Source: Friedmanniella luteola
GTDB lineage: Bacteria; Actinomycetota; Actinomycetes; Propionibacteriales; Propionibacteriaceae
NCBI RefSeq assembly: GCF_900105065.1
Contig: NZ_LT629749.1
Location: forward strand, 4,216,001-4,280,000
DNA: 64,000 bases
Reading direction: 5' to 3'
Part shown: positions 26,713-38,487 of the stretch, piece after piece
How positions within the stretch are numbered: the first letter of the stretch is position 1
How the letters are laid out: every line of letters starts with the position of its first letter
Notes under the pieces: model-generated
The model's input: the letters and a program-made list of their open reading frames with translations, nothing else
What the model was told of the DNA's origin: nothing
The model's database searches: none
Made by a program: the position numbers and the translations under genes

Positions 26713-28206
26713 TCAGGGAGCGCTGGACGCCGCCCCCACCCGCTCCGGCTCGGGGGGCGTGGCCTCCGCGACGGCCGCGCTGAGCCGCCTGTACGGCCGG
26801 CTGGCCAGGGCCAGGGAGGTGGCCAGCAGGCCGACGACGCCGGTCAGCACGAAGACGAGGGCCATGCCGCGGGCCGCGCCGGTGCCGAACCAGGGCCCGA
26901 TCAGGTCGGCGGCCGCGCCGTCGGTCATCGCCGGGATGAAGACGAACTGGGTGAGCGGGCCGATGAGGAAGGCCGTCAGGGGGGACGCGGCCTGCTCGAC
27001 GCTCTGCGCGAACCCGAAGACCCGGCCCTGCCGCTCGTAGGGGACCACGCGCTGCAGCACCGTCTGCTCCGCGGCCTCGGCGAAGGGCACGATCAGCATG
27101 TAGGCGTACATCCCGACCGCCAGGACGACCATCGAGGAGCGGAGCGGGAACAGGCACGTCACGGCCCACAGCACGAGGTTGACCATCAGCAGCGTGCGCA
27201 CCGGGTTGGGGCCCAGCCCGACCTTGGCCACGAGCAGGCCGCCCACGATGATCCCGGTGCTCAGCGCCCCCCAGAGCAGGCCCCAGAGCTGCACGGAGAC
27301 CAGCGAGAGCCCGTACGGGTCCAGCAGCGCCATGAAGACGCCGCCGAGGAAGTTGTTGAAGCAGGAGAACCCGATCAGGGCCAGCAGGCCGGGGACGCCG
27401 CGGACCAGCCGCAGGGTGCCGCGGAGGTCGATCCGCCGGTCCGCCGCGGCCGCGGGCCCCACCGCGGGGTCCGGGGCGGCGGCGGGGTCCAGGTCGCCGG
27501 GCGGGTCGAGGGCCCCGCCGGTCCCGGTCGCGCCCGGTGGTGACGGCTCGAGGGCGCCGGGCCGGTTCCCGGGGATCCGCACGCGGGCCAGGTGCACCAG
27601 TGAGGCGGCCAGCACCACGAGCGCGAGCAGCAGGGCGTAGAGCATGCCGCCGGCGGCGACCAGGAGGCCGCTGATGACGGAGGTGACCAGGAACGAGACC
27701 CCGGTGGTGGTGCCCACCAGGCCGTTGGCCCGGTCGCGCACCTCGGCCGGGATCAGCAGCGTCACCAGGGTGGAGAGGGCGATGGTCCGCACGTTGCCGG
27801 CGATCACCCCCAGCATCAGCAGGCCGACGAACACCCACAGCCGCAGGCTGTCGACGCGCGTGAAGTCCTCCGGCGCGCTGAGCAGGTAGACCGCGAGACT
27901 GACCGCGTAGAGGCCCAGCGAGAGGGCCGCGGACGTCTGCATGACCGTCTTCTTCGGGTGGTGGTCGACGAGGCTGCCCAGCCAGATGCCCGTCAGCGTG
28001 GTGAAGACCAGGAAGATGCCGGCGATCATCCCGGTCACGAACACCGACCGGGTCTCCAGGAACGCCCAGAAGGTCACCGCGAACCAGAGGGTGAAGTTGG
28101 TGACCGACACGACCAGCGTGTTGAGCAGGACGTGCAGGAAGGTGCGCTGCGGGCCTGCGCGCAGGTCCAGACGCGGTGCCGCTGCTGGTGGGTCCACCTC
28201 GGCCAT
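26713..28206 (-). CDS. MFS transporter
   Basis: A 497-residue major facilitator with about 12 hydrophobic segments. A 60-residue Pro/Ala/Asp-rich cytoplasmic loop divides the halves, near residues 215-275. It begins with [28 protein letters not shown] and carries the MFS-type loop [13 protein letters not shown] between segments 2 and 3. The substrate is unknown; a drug or metabolite exporter is the usual guess. It sits between purC and purS on the same strand, 39 nt from purS. Confidence 0.85.
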   Translation of the reverse strand: MAEVDPPAAAPRLDLRAGPQRTFLHVLLNTLVVSVTNFTLWFAVTFWAFLETRSVFVTGMIAGIFLVFTTLTGIWLGSLVDHHPKKTVMQTSAALSLGLYAVSLAVYLLSAPEDFTRVDSLRLWVFVGLLMLGVIAGNVRTIALSTLVTLLIPAEVRDRANGLVGTTTGVSFLVTSVISGLLVAAGGMLYALLLALVVLAASLVHLARVRIPGNRPGALEPSPPGATGTGGALDPPGDLDPAAAPDPAVGPAAAADRRIDLRGTLRLVRGVPGLLALIGFSCFNNFLGGVFMALLDPYGLSLVSVQLWGLLWGALSTGIIVGGLLVAKVGLGPNPVRTLLMVNLVLWAVTCLFPLRSSMVVLAVGMYAYMLIVPFAEAAEQTVLQRVVPYERQGRVFGFAQSVEQAASPLTAFLIGPLTQFVFIPAMTDGAAADLIGPWFGTGAARGMALVFVLTGVVGLLATSLALASRPYRRLSAAVAEATPPEPERVGAASSAP

Positions 28207-28284
28207 GGCTCTCCTCCCCTGTCCGAGAACCTAGACCGGACCACCGACGGAAACCCATCGGTCGGCGGGACCCCCGCTCGGGGC

Positions 28285-29163
28285 TCAGGCCGGCGGCAGA
28301 GCCCGCCCGGTCAGCCGCTCGTAGGCCTGCAGGTACTTGGCCCGGGTCGCCGCGACGACGGCGTCGGGCAGGGCCGGCGGGGCGTCGCCACCGTGCCGGT
28401 CCCAGCCGGACGCGTGGAGCAGCCAGTCCCGGACGTACTGCTTGTCGAAGGACGGCAGCGGCCCGCCCGGCTGCCAGCCCTCGGCGTCCCAGAACCGGGA
28501 CGAGTCCGGGGTCAGCACCTCGTCCGCCAGCACCACCGTGCCGTCACCGCGCAGGCCGAACTCCAGCTTGGTGTCCGCCAGCAGCAGCCCGCGCTCCCGG
28601 GCCACGCCCTCGGCTCGCACGTAGACCGCCAGCGTCAGGTCGCGGACCCGCTCGGCCAGCGGCCCGCCGACCGTGGCCGCGACCGTGGCGAAGTCGACGT
28701 TCTCGTCGTGCTCGCCCAGCGCGGCCTTGGTGGCCGGGGTGAAGATCGGCTCCGGCAGCCGGGAGCCGTCGACCAGCCCGGCGGGGAGCGGCACCCCGCA
28801 GACCGTGCGGGACTCCTGGTACTCCAGCCACCCCGAGCCGGTCAGGTAGCCGCGGGCCACGCACTCGACGGGGATCATCGTGAGCCGCTCGCAGACCACG
28901 GCACGGCCGCGCACCGGGTCCGGCACGTCGGTGGAGAGGACGTGGTTCGGCACCAGGTCGACCAGCTGGGCGAACCACCACTGCGAGAGCTGGGTGAGCA
29001 CCCGACCCTTGTCGGGGATCTCGCTGTCGAGCACGAAGTCGAACGCGCTGATCCGGTCGGTGGCCACCATCAGCAGCCGGTCGTCGTCGAGGGCGTACAG
29101 CTCGCGCACCTTGCCGGCGTGGACCAGCGGGACGTCCAGCTGGGACTCGTACACGGGTTCCAC
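28285..29163 (-). CDS. purC: Phosphoribosylaminoimidazole-succinocarboxamide synthase
   Basis: SAICAR synthetase joins CAIR with aspartate using ATP, step eight of the pathway. At 292 residues it is in the longer, yeast-like size class common in Actinobacteria. Motifs are [28 protein letters not shown] near residues 15-45, [17 protein letters not shown] near 97, and [10 protein letters not shown] near 190 followed by [14 protein letters not shown]. It heads the purC-MFS-purS-purQ-purL stretch. Confidence 0.97.
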   Translation of the reverse strand: MEPVYESQLDVPLVHAGKVRELYALDDDRLLMVATDRISAFDFVLDSEIPDKGRVLTQLSQWWFAQLVDLVPNHVLSTDVPDPVRGRAVVCERLTMIPVECVARGYLTGSGWLEYQESRTVCGVPLPAGLVDGSRLPEPIFTPATKAALGEHDENVDFATVAATVGGPLAERVRDLTLAVYVRAEGVARERGLLLADTKLEFGLRGDGTVVLADEVLTPDSSRFWDAEGWQPGGPLPSFDKQYVRDWLLHASGWDRHGGDAPPALPDAVVAATRAKYLQAYERLTGRALPPA

Positions 29164-29353
29164 GGCTTCCTCCTCGGGCGGTCGGCCCGCCCATCCTGTC
29201 AGCCCCGACCCGCCCGCCCCGTCGCCGTCCGCGGGTCAGGGTGAGGCCGCGCCCGCCCCTGAGCCGACCCCGGACCCCCTCGGAGAACCCTGGTCGGGCC
29301 CGTGGGCGTGGGCCACAGTGGAGGACATGAACCGTCTCGAGAGGACCATGCGC

Positions 29354-29536
29354 ATGAACTCACTCGTCCGCCCCCGTCGTGACCGGATGATCGCCGGCGT
29401 CTGCTCGGGCATCGCCCGCCGCTTCGGCGTCAGCGCGAACCTGGTCCGGGTCGTCTTCCTGGTCAGCCTGCTGATCCCCGGCCCGCAGTTCCTCATCTAC
29501 CTCGCCGCCTGGATCCTGATGCCGCAGGAGGTCTAG
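29354..29536 (+). CDS. PspC domain protein
   Basis: A 60-residue membrane protein consisting of one PspC domain: RPRRDRMIAGVCSGIARRFGVS then a hydrophobic stretch NLVRVVFLVSLLIPGPQFLIYLAAWILMP. PspC-type proteins act in phage-shock or envelope-stress responses. Three in-frame ATGs exist (29327, 29348, 29354); 29354 is preferred because GAGAGGA lies 9 nt before it and it matches family length, while 29327 has GGAGG only 2 nt upstream. Monocistronic and convergent with the ABC genes. Confidence 0.82.
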   Translation: MNSLVRPRRDRMIAGVCSGIARRFGVSANLVRVVFLVSLLIPGPQFLIYLAAWILMPQEV

Positions 29537-29598
29537 GGAGGAGTTCCCCCTCTTCGGGGACGCCCCTGGCCACCGTCAGACCTCCGGCCCCTCGGTCT

Positions 29599-30609
29599 TC
29601 AGACCGGGGGGCCGCTGGCGTGTCCGGGGCGGGAGTACAGGGTCCGGACGATGTCCTCGATGGCCGGCTCCTCCAGCGTCAGGTCGAGCACCTCGGCCTG
29701 GGCGCTGACGCCGGCCAGCACCTTGGCGGCCGTGGTCCGCTCGGGGCTGAAGGCCAGCCGCTGACGCTGCCCCTCCAGCTCGCTCCCCCGGTGCTCCGTG
29801 GTGGGGACCTGGAGCGGGGCGTGCGGGCCGGTGAGGTCGACGACCAGCACCCGCTGCAGCGCGACCGCGGCCCCCAGGTCGGTCAGCGTGCCGTCGTAGA
29901 CCACGCGGCCGCGGTCCACCACCAGCACCCGCTCGCAGAGCCGCTCGATGTCGCCCATGTCGTGGGTGGTCAGCAGCAGCGTCATCCCCGAGCGTGCCCG
30001 CTCCGCCACCAGGAACTGGCGCAGCCGCTCCTTGCTGATCATGTCCAGCCCGATCGTCGGCTCGTCCAGGACCAGCAGGCGGGGCCGGTGCAGCAGCGCC
30101 GCCGCCACCTCGCCGCGCATCCGCTCGCCGAGGGACAGCTGCCGCACCGGGGTGTCCAGCTGGGGCCCCAGGCCCAGCTCGTCGACCAGCTGCCGGGTGC
30201 GCTCGGCCGCGTCGGCGGGCGGCCGCCGGTGGATGGCCGCGAGGATCCGGAACGAGTCGCGCAGGGGCAGGTCCCACCACAGCTGCGTCCGCTGGCCGAA
30301 GACGACGCCGATCTCGGCGGCCAGCCGGCGTCGCTGCGGGACCGGGTCCAGGCCGCAGGTGCGCACCTCCCCCGCCGTCGGCACGAGGATGCCGGTGACC
30401 ATCTTGATCGTCGTGGACTTGCCGGCGCCATTCGCGCCGATGTAGCCGACCGCCTCCCCCGCCTCGACGCGCAGGCTGATGTCGGCGACCGCCTCCACGG
30501 TGCGACGGCGGCGGCGCAACCGGCCGGCCTTCTCGCGGACCACGAAGGTGCGGCGCAGACCGCGCAGCTCCAGCACGGGCGCTGGCACCCCTGGGACAGG
30601 ATCGGGCAC
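29599..30609 (-). CDS. ABC transporter ATP-binding protein (ABC-2 type)
   Basis: A 336-residue ATPase that powers the two membrane proteins encoded upstream. Walker A GANGAGKST near residue 60, Q-loop VVFGQRTQLWW, signature LSLGERMRGE near 160, Walker B LLVLDEPTIGLD near 183 and switch LLTTHDMGDIERL near 213. The long C-terminal region and the GQRTQLWWDL motif fit the branch annotated as ABC-2 exporters of the viologen/daunorubicin-like type. GTG start lies one base past the permease stop. Confidence 0.9.
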   Translation of the reverse strand: MPDPVPGVPAPVLELRGLRRTFVVREKAGRLRRRRRTVEAVADISLRVEAGEAVGYIGANGAGKSTTIKMVTGILVPTAGEVRTCGLDPVPQRRRLAAEIGVVFGQRTQLWWDLPLRDSFRILAAIHRRPPADAAERTRQLVDELGLGPQLDTPVRQLSLGERMRGEVAAALLHRPRLLVLDEPTIGLDMISKERLRQFLVAERARSGMTLLLTTHDMGDIERLCERVLVVDRGRVVYDGTLTDLGAAVALQRVLVVDLTGPHAPLQVPTTEHRGSELEGQRQRLAFSPERTTAAKVLAGVSAQAEVLDLTLEEPAIEDIVRTLYSRPGHASGPPV

Positions 30610-30610
30610 G

Positions 30611-31438
30611 TCAGCCTCCGGCTCCGGTGAAGTGGCGCAGTCCGCTGCGCCAGGCCAGGGCGGCCAGCAGCCAGGTCCAGGCCGCGACGAGCGGCGCCCA
30701 CCAGCCCAGCCACGCGGGCAGCAGCGCCGGGCCGGGCAGCCCCAGCAGCAGCAGCGCGGGGGCGTAGCCGGTGAGGGTGGCCGGCACGACGAAGGTGAAC
30801 ACCGAGCGCAGCACGGGCGGCAGCACGCTGCCGGGCACCTGGCCGGCGTAGCTGCCGCCGTAGACGAAGCTCGAGGTGAACTCGGCGCCGTCGACCAGCC
30901 AGAACTGCACGCCGCCGGCCAGCGCGAACATCGCCCCGTAGATCGCGCAGCCCACGAGCGGGGTGGCCAGCAGCAGGTAGGCCCGGGCGGCCGTCCAGTC
31001 GACGTCGACGAGCGGCAGCACGACGACCAGCAGCAGCACGCTGACCAGCGCCCGGCCCAGCCGTCGCAGCTGGAAGTCCGAGGTGACGAGCTGGCCCATC
31101 ACCGACATCGGCCGGACCAGCAGCGCCTCCAGCTGGCCGAGCCGCAGCAGGCTGGGGATGCTGTCCAGCTGGCCGAACAGCAGGTCGGCCAGCGCGAAGC
31201 CGAGGTTGGCCAGCGCGAAGACCAGCGCGGCCTGCGCCAGGTCGAGCCCGCCGAAGACCGGCACGGCCGAGAGGAGCACGTAGATCTCCGAGAACTCGAT
31301 CACCCCGATGCCCGCGGCGCTGAGGAAGGTGAGCGCGAAGCCGACCCGGTAGCTGAGCTGGGCGCGCACCCGGGACCCGAGCACCACCCGGTAGGTGTGC
31401 AGCCGGGAGGGCCGGCGCAGGGCCTGCCCGTCAGCCAC
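30611..31438 (-). CDS. ABC-2 family transporter permease
   Basis: A 275-residue membrane subunit with six hydrophobic segments, from GFALTFLSAAGIGVIEF to ALLPAWLGWWAPLVAAWTWLLAALAW. It belongs to the ABC-2/DUF990-like permeases that pair with ATPases of this kind. GTG at 31438 overlaps the end of the other permease by 8 nt. With the partner permease and ATPase it forms a heterodimeric exporter. Substrate unknown. Confidence 0.84.
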   Translation of the reverse strand: MADGQALRRPSRLHTYRVVLGSRVRAQLSYRVGFALTFLSAAGIGVIEFSEIYVLLSAVPVFGGLDLAQAALVFALANLGFALADLLFGQLDSIPSLLRLGQLEALLVRPMSVMGQLVTSDFQLRRLGRALVSVLLLVVVLPLVDVDWTAARAYLLLATPLVGCAIYGAMFALAGGVQFWLVDGAEFTSSFVYGGSYAGQVPGSVLPPVLRSVFTFVVPATLTGYAPALLLLGLPGPALLPAWLGWWAPLVAAWTWLLAALAWRSGLRHFTGAGG

Positions 31439-32225
31439 CCTGCACCACCAGCCGCCGGGTGGCCCGGGCCAGCACCAGCCGGCCGAGCAGGCCCACGGCG
31501 AGCAGCCAGCCCAGCTGGACGGCCAGCACCGCGAGCGCGTCGAGCCCCAGCACCCGCCCCGACAGCACGTCGATCGGGGCCTGGAACATCGACGGGAAGG
31601 GCGTGGCGTTCGCGACCGCGGCCAGCCAGCCGGGGAACAGGTGGACGGGCACGTACAGCCCGCACAGCGGCCCGATGACCACGAAGTAGAGCCCGGCGAC
31701 ACCCCGGAAGTCGAGCACCCAGAAAGCCGCGAGGTTGAGCAGGAAGCGCAGCGCGAAGCTCAGCGACACCGCGACCAGCACGCTGAGCAGGCCGAGCGGG
31801 TACGCCGTCCACGAGCCGGGCAGGGCCACGCCGACGGTCAGCGAACCGACCAGCAGCGGCGGCAGGCCGCGGGCGGGCAGCACGAACGCCGCCCGGCCCA
31901 GGTCGCGCGCCCACCAGGACAGCTGCAGGTCGACCGGGCGGGCGAGGTCGACGGCGATGTCGCCGGTGCGGACCCGGTCGGCGATCTCCGACCAGCCCAT
32001 CAGGGCGAGGGGGGCCAGCAGCGCCTGCCCCAGCCAGACGTAGGTGGAGGCGCTGTCGGCGGTGTAGCCGGCCAGGCTGCCGCCGGCCGTGGCGATCGCC
32101 GTGACGAGGATGCCGACGCGGAGGAACCCGAAGACGGAGTTGGTGAACACCCCGGCCAGCACGGCCAACCGGTAGGTGCTGTACCGGCGGAGCTCGGCGG
32201 CCGCCAGCTCCCTCCAGGTCCGCAC
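31431..32225 (-). CDS. ABC-2 family transporter permease
   Basis: A 264-residue membrane subunit, first gene of the exporter operon. It begins VRTWRELAAAELRRYSTYRLAVLAGVFTN and holds six membrane segments, with the typical loop GDIAVDLARPVDLQLSWWARDLGRA. GTG 32225 is chosen because it fits homologue length; the upstream open extension is low-complexity antisense sequence. No strong ribosome-binding site is visible, so the start is uncertain. Confidence 0.82.
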   Translation of the reverse strand: MRTWRELAAAELRRYSTYRLAVLAGVFTNSVFGFLRVGILVTAIATAGGSLAGYTADSASTYVWLGQALLAPLALMGWSEIADRVRTGDIAVDLARPVDLQLSWWARDLGRAAFVLPARGLPPLLVGSLTVGVALPGSWTAYPLGLLSVLVAVSLSFALRFLLNLAAFWVLDFRGVAGLYFVVIGPLCGLYVPVHLFPGWLAAVANATPFPSMFQAPIDVLSGRVLGLDALAVLAVQLGWLLAVGLLGRLVLARATRRLVVQGG

Positions 32226-32350
32226 CGGCTCGACCCTAGGAAGCGGTCCGGGCGGGGTCAACGATCCGGGCGGGTCGTCGGCGGTCCGCGGCGTGTCGCG
32301 CCGGTGGACGCCTGCGATGAGTTCGGGGGTCGGTCGGAGTCGGTCCGGGC

Positions 32351-32722
32351 ATGAGCAACCGGGAGATCGCCGAGGCCTTCTCGGGCCACCGTTTCGCCGA
32401 CGCCTACCCGCACCTGGCCCCGGACGTCCGCTGGGTGCTGGTGGGGGCCGAGGTGCTGCAGGGCGCCGACGCGGTCCGGCAGGCCTGCGACGGCACGACC
32501 GAGGCGCTGGTCGGCACGACCACCACGTTCGTCCGCAGCGTGACCGCCGACGGGGGCGACGTCGTCGCCGTGGACGTGGTCGGGCGCTACGACGCACCCG
32601 ACGGCACGACCAGCCTCGTCTCGTCGTGCGACGTGTACGAGTTCCGCGACGGGGCGGTGGCCACCCTCACCTCCTACACCGTCGAGCTCGACGCCCTGCC
32701 CCCGACGGCGGACGACGGCTAG
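32351..32722 (+). CDS. SnoaL-like / NTF2-fold protein
   Basis: A 123-residue protein that looks like a cone-fold (NTF2-like) SnoaL domain: MSNREIAEAFSGHRFADAYPHLAPDVRWVLVG opens the family's helix-helix-sheet pattern and ends with YEFRDGAVATLTSYTVEL. Such proteins may be isomerases, hydrolases or binding proteins; nothing here fixes which. Its TAG stop forms the same CTAG as the purB stop on the other strand. Confidence 0.72.
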   Translation: MSNREIAEAFSGHRFADAYPHLAPDVRWVLVGAEVLQGADAVRQACDGTTEALVGTTTTFVRSVTADGGDVVAVDVVGRYDAPDGTTSLVSSCDVYEFRDGAVATLTSYTVELDALPPTADDG

Positions 32723-34152
32723 AGGACCAGGCCCGGGCTGTAGGCCGCGGCCTCCGGGTGCGCGGCCGCGATCGCGTCCACGCGCGCGGCCAGCGTGGCC
32801 ACCTGCAGCCCCGCGGTCCCGGTGAGCTCCATCGGGTCGGCGAGGGCGGCGTCCAGCTCGGCCCGGCTGATGCCGCCCAGCCGCTCGTCGGCGGCCAGCC
32901 GGTCCAGCAGGTCGTTGGGCGCGCCGGACTCCCGCATGGCGAGCGCCACCGCGACGGCGTGCTCCTTGATCACCTCGTGCGCGGTCTCCCGGCCGACGCC
33001 GCTGCGGACGGCGGCCATCAGCACCTTGGTGGTGGCCAGGAACGGCAGGTAGCGCTGCAGCTCGGCCTCGATCACGGCCGGGAAGGCGCCGAAGTCGTCG
33101 AGCACCGAGAGGAACGTCTCGAACAGCCCGTCGAGGGCGAAGAAGGCGTCCGGCAGGGCCACCCGGCGGACGACGGAGTCGGACACGTCGCCCTCGTTCC
33201 ACTGGTCGCCGGCCAGCTCGCCGACCATGCCGACGTAGCCCCGGACCACCACGGCGAGCCCGTTCACCCGCTCGCAGGAACGGGTGTTCATCTTGTGCGG
33301 CATCGCGCTGGAGCCGACCTGGCCCGGCCGGAAGCCCTCGGTGACCAGCTCGGCGCCGGCCATCAGCCGGATCGAGGTGGCCACGTTCGACGGGGCCGCG
33401 GCGACCTGGGCCAGCAGCGTCACCACCTCGTAGTCCAGGGAGCGCGGGTAGACCTGGCCGGTGCTGACCAGCACCTGGCCGAAGCCGAGGTGGGCGGCGA
33501 TCCGCTCCTCCAGCTCGGCCAGCTTCTGCTGGTCGCCGCCGAGCAGGTCGAGCATGTCCTGGCCGGTGCCGACCGGGCCCTTGATCCCGCGCAGCGGGTA
33601 CCGGGCGATCAGCTCCTCGAGCCGGGTGAAGGCGACCAGCAGCTCGTTCGTGGCGGTGGCGAACCGCTTGCCCAGCGTCGTCACCTGCGCGGCCACGTTG
33701 TGGGAGCGGCCGGCCATCGGACGGTCGCCGTACTCCGTCGCCAGCCGGGCCAGCCGCACCAGGGCCGCGACCACCCGGTCGCGGACGAGCCGCAGCGCGG
33801 TGAGGACCTGCAGCTGCTCGACGTTCTCGGTGAGGTCCCGGGAGGTCATCCCCTTGTGGATCTGCTCGGAGCCGGCGAGGGCGTTGAACTCCTCGATCCG
33901 GGCCTTGACGTCGTGCCGGGTCACCTTCTCGCGCTCGGCGATGGAGGCGAGGTCGACGTGCTCCAGCACCCGCTCGTAGGCGGCGACCTCGGCGTCCAGG
34001 TCACCGCCGCCGAGCTCGACGCCGAGGTCGCGCTGCGCCGCGAGCACGGCCAGCCACAGCCGCCGCTCGGCGACGATCTTGTCGGGCGCCGACCACACCG
34101 CGCGCATCTGCTCGGAGGCGTAGCGGCTGGCGAGCACGTTGGGGACGACCAT
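32719..34152 (-). CDS. purB: Adenylosuccinate lyase
   Basis: Removes fumarate from SAICAR and from adenylosuccinate, steps eight/nine of IMP synthesis and the last step to AMP. A 477-residue fumarase/aspartase-superfamily enzyme with MTSRDLTENVEQLQV near residue 95, AGRSHNVAAQ near 140 and the signature GSSAMPHKMN near 285 containing the mobile catalytic Ser loop. It starts 2 nt after the purD stop, so purD-purB are coupled. Confidence 0.96.
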   Translation of the reverse strand: MVVPNVLASRYASEQMRAVWSAPDKIVAERRLWLAVLAAQRDLGVELGGGDLDAEVAAYERVLEHVDLASIAEREKVTRHDVKARIEEFNALAGSEQIHKGMTSRDLTENVEQLQVLTALRLVRDRVVAALVRLARLATEYGDRPMAGRSHNVAAQVTTLGKRFATATNELLVAFTRLEELIARYPLRGIKGPVGTGQDMLDLLGGDQQKLAELEERIAAHLGFGQVLVSTGQVYPRSLDYEVVTLLAQVAAAPSNVATSIRLMAGAELVTEGFRPGQVGSSAMPHKMNTRSCERVNGLAVVVRGYVGMVGELAGDQWNEGDVSDSVVRRVALPDAFFALDGLFETFLSVLDDFGAFPAVIEAELQRYLPFLATTKVLMAAVRSGVGRETAHEVIKEHAVAVALAMRESGAPNDLLDRLAADERLGGISRAELDAALADPMELTGTAGLQVATLAARVDAIAAAHPEAAAYSPGLVL

Positions 34153-34154
34153 GG

Positions 34155-35450
34155 TCAGACCTGCTTCTCCGCCGCGGCGGCGGCGATGTCGGTGCGGTAG
34201 AAGGAGCCCTCGAGCGTGCACGTGGCGATCCGGGCGTAGGCGCGCTCGCGGGCCTGCGCGAGGTCGTCGCCGGTGCCGACGACGGCGAGCACCCGGCCGC
34301 CGCTGCTGACCACGCGGCCCTCGGCGTCGACGGCGGTGCCGGCCTGCACGACGCTGCTGCCCCCGCTCCCTGAGCTCGTCGAAGGGCCCGGACCCGTCGT
34401 CGGGTCGTCGTCGAGGCCGCCGAGCGGGTCCCCGGTCCGCGGGGATCCCGGGTAGCCGGCGGCCGCCAGCACGACGGCGACGGCGGAGCCGGCGTCCCAC
34501 TCCAGCTCGGGCTCGGCGTCCAGGGTCCCGACGGCGGCCGCGTGCAGCAGCCGGGCGAGCGGCGTCCGCAGCCGGGCCAGCAGCGGCTGGGTCTCCGGGT
34601 CTCCGAAGCGGGCGTTGAACTCGATCACCCGGACGCCGTCCCGGGTCAGCGCCAGGCCGGCGTAGAGCAGGCCGGCGAACGGCGTCCCCCGCCGGGCGAG
34701 CTCGTCGACGGTGGGCTGCAGCACGGTCCGGGTCACCTCGGCCACCAGGTCGGCCGGCGCCCAGGGCAGCGGGGTGTAGGCGCCCATGCCGCCGGTGTTG
34801 GGGCCGGTGTCGCCGTCGCCGACGCGCTTGAAGTCCTGCGCCGGCTGCATCGCCCGGACGGTGCGCCCGTCGGTGACCGCGAACAGGCTGACCTCGGGCC
34901 CGTCGAGGTACTCCTCGACGACCACCCGCCCGCAGGCTGCCGCGTGGGCCAGCGCCTCGTCGCGGTCGGAGGTGACGACGACGCCCTTGCCGGCGGCCAG
35001 CCCGTCGTCCTTGACGACGTAGGGCGGTCCGAAGGCGTCGAGCGCGGCGGCGGCCTCGTCCGGCGTCGTGCAGACGTGCGCCCGTGCGGTCGGCACCCCG
35101 GCGGCGGCCATCACCTCCTTGGCGAAGGCCTTGCTGCCCTCCAGCCGGGCGGCGTCGGCGGAGGGGCCGAAGCACGCGACGCCGGCCGCGCGGACGGCGT
35201 CGGCCACCCCGGCGACGAGGGGGGCTTCCGGCCCGACGACGACGAGGTCGACCCCCAGCCGGGTCGCGAGCGCGGCCACCGCGGCGCCGTCCAGGGCGTC
35301 GACGGCGTGGTTGGTGGCCACCGCCGCGGTGCCCGGGTTGCCCGGGGCCGCGTGCACGGTGCGGACCTGCGGGTCCCGCGCCAGCGCGAGGACGAGAGCG
35401 TGCTCGCGCCCGCCCGACCCGATCACCAGGACACTGCTCGGCTGCGCCAC
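34155..35450 (-). CDS. purD: Phosphoribosylamine--glycine ligase
   Basis: GAR synthetase joins phosphoribosylamine and glycine with ATP. A 431-residue ATP-grasp enzyme: [13 protein letters not shown] at the start, [12 protein letters not shown] near 73, SKAFAKEVM near 107, [16 protein letters not shown] near 140, and metal/ATP residues in [14 protein letters not shown] near 285. GTG 35450 gives the family N terminus. Odd: around residues 345-366 a Gly/Ser/Pro/Thr-rich stretch (GPSTSSGSG) interrupts the C-terminal domain; it is encoded by a short repeat (see the repeat entry). Confidence 0.95.
   Translation of the reverse strand: MAQPSSVLVIGSGGREHALVLALARDPQVRTVHAAPGNPGTAAVATNHAVDALDGAAVAALATRLGVDLVVVGPEAPLVAGVADAVRAAGVACFGPSADAARLEGSKAFAKEVMAAAGVPTARAHVCTTPDEAAAALDAFGPPYVVKDDGLAAGKGVVVTSDRDEALAHAAACGRVVVEEYLDGPEVSLFAVTDGRTVRAMQPAQDFKRVGDGDTGPNTGGMGAYTPLPWAPADLVAEVTRTVLQPTVDELARRGTPFAGLLYAGLALTRDGVRVIEFNARFGDPETQPLLARLRTPLARLLHAAAVGTLDAEPELEWDAGSAVAVVLAAAGYPGSPRTGDPLGGLDDDPTTGPGPSTSSGSGGSSVVQAGTAVDAEGRVVSSGGRVLAVVGTGDDLAQARERAYARIATCTLEGSFYRTDIAAAAAEKQV
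34368..34386. repeat. Short interspersed-type repeat within purD
   Basis: The 19-nt plus-strand sequence CCCTGAGCTCGTCGAAGGG closely resembles a short repeat (CCCTGAGCxTGTCGAAGGG) that, from memory, recurs between genes in many GC-rich bacteria. Here it lies in frame inside purD and encodes part of a flexible linker. Degenerate relatives occur at 21321-21340 and within the hairpin at 21259-21291. Confidence 0.6.
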
Positions 35451-35461
35451 GGGGCGAGAGC

Positions 35462-36502
35462 CTACCGGGGCCGGCCGGCCGGGCCCCGCCGCTGACCGGG
35501 GGCGGCGACCGACCCCCGTTCCCGCACCGGGCAGCCGAAGAGCAGCTGCCGGACCTCCTCGGTGCCGGTGCCGAGCTGCTCGAGGAGCAGGCTGACCGCC
35601 TGCTCGGCCATCGCCCCGTCGGGGCGGTGGACCGTCGTCATCGGCGGGTCCAGCCGCGAGGTCAGCCGCTCGCCGTCCTCCAGGCTGACCAGCGACAGCT
35701 CCGCCGGCACCCCGAGGCCCAGCTCCGCGGCGACCAGGGCCGCACCGACGGCCAGCCGCTCGTGGGTGCACACCACGGCGGTGGGCCGGTCCGGCCCGGA
35801 CAGCATCGCCCGGGCCCCGCGGGCGCCCTCGTCGATGTTGCGGCCGGCGACGCAGGGCTGCGGCGGCACCCCGCCGGCCGCGGTCACCGCCTGCTGGACG
35901 CCGGACACCCGCAGCTGGGTCTGCAGCGCGTCCGGGTCGCCCACCAGCAGCCCGATCCGGCGGTGCCCCTGCCGCAGCAGCACCTCTGCCGCCCGCCGCC
36001 CGGCCTGGACCTCGTCCGGGCTGACACCGCTCACCCGCCGGTCGGGGTCCAGGCAGTTCAGCAGCACCGTCGGCGTGCTGGTCAGCACCTCCGCCGGGCG
36101 GTAGTGCGCCATCGCCGGGGACACGACCAGGAAGCCGTCGACCTGACGGTCCCGCAGGGTGTCGAGCTGGCGCCGCTCGACGTCGGCGTCGCCGTCGGTG
36201 TCCATCACCAGCAGCAGGTAGCTGTGCTCACCGGCCTTGCGCAGCGCCCGGTGCAGCATCGTCTGCGAGAAGCCGACGGCGCCCGGCCAGGTGAGGACAC
36301 CCAGCGTGCGGGTCCGCCGGCTGCGCAGGCTGAGCGCGACCGCGTTGGGCGTGTAGTCGAGCTGCTGGGCCGCGGCCCGGACCGCCCGCTGCTTCTCCGG
36401 GCTGAGGTTGCCGGCGCCGCGGCCGTTGAGGACCAGCGAGACCGAGCTGCGCGAGACCCCGGCCAGGTCGGCGACGTCCTGTGCGGTTGCCTTGCGCGCC
36501 AT
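35462..36502 (-). CDS. LacI-family transcriptional regulator
   Basis: A 346-residue repressor-type protein. The N-terminal [26 protein letters not shown] (about 5-27) and hinge helix ([18 protein letters not shown]) are followed by a periplasmic-binding-like effector domain. The effector is not obvious. It lies between purA (51 nt) and purD (11 nt) on the same strand, so it is probably in their transcript. E. coli PurR is also LacI-type, but most LacI proteins sense sugars, and orthology to PurR is not claimed. Confidence 0.9.
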   Translation of the reverse strand: MARKATAQDVADLAGVSRSSVSLVLNGRGAGNLSPEKQRAVRAAAQQLDYTPNAVALSLRSRRTRTLGVLTWPGAVGFSQTMLHRALRKAGEHSYLLLVMDTDGDADVERRQLDTLRDRQVDGFLVVSPAMAHYRPAEVLTSTPTVLLNCLDPDRRVSGVSPDEVQAGRRAAEVLLRQGHRRIGLLVGDPDALQTQLRVSGVQQAVTAAGGVPPQPCVAGRNIDEGARGARAMLSGPDRPTAVVCTHERLAVGAALVAAELGLGVPAELSLVSLEDGERLTSRLDPPMTTVHRPDGAMAEQAVSLLLEQLGTGTEEVRQLLFGCPVRERGSVAAPGQRRGPAGRPR

Positions 36503-36534
36503 GTCTCCCTCCGGACACCGGGTCGGTGGTGGTG

Positions 36535-36548
36535 CCCCGCGCGGGGCG
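36535..36548. promoter_or_regulatory. 14-bp perfect palindrome upstream of the LacI-type gene
   Basis: GCCCCGCGCGGGGC is a perfect palindrome with a central CG, the usual symmetry of LacI-family operators, 33 nt before the regulator's start and just after the purA stop region. It could be an autoregulatory operator or simply a short GC hairpin. Confidence 0.35.
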
Positions 36549-36553
36549 GGACC

Positions 36554-38440
<1,887 letters not shown>

Positions 38441-38487
38441 TCAACCTAGCCGCCCCGGCCGGACCCGGGCCGGGCGCGCCTCCGGCA

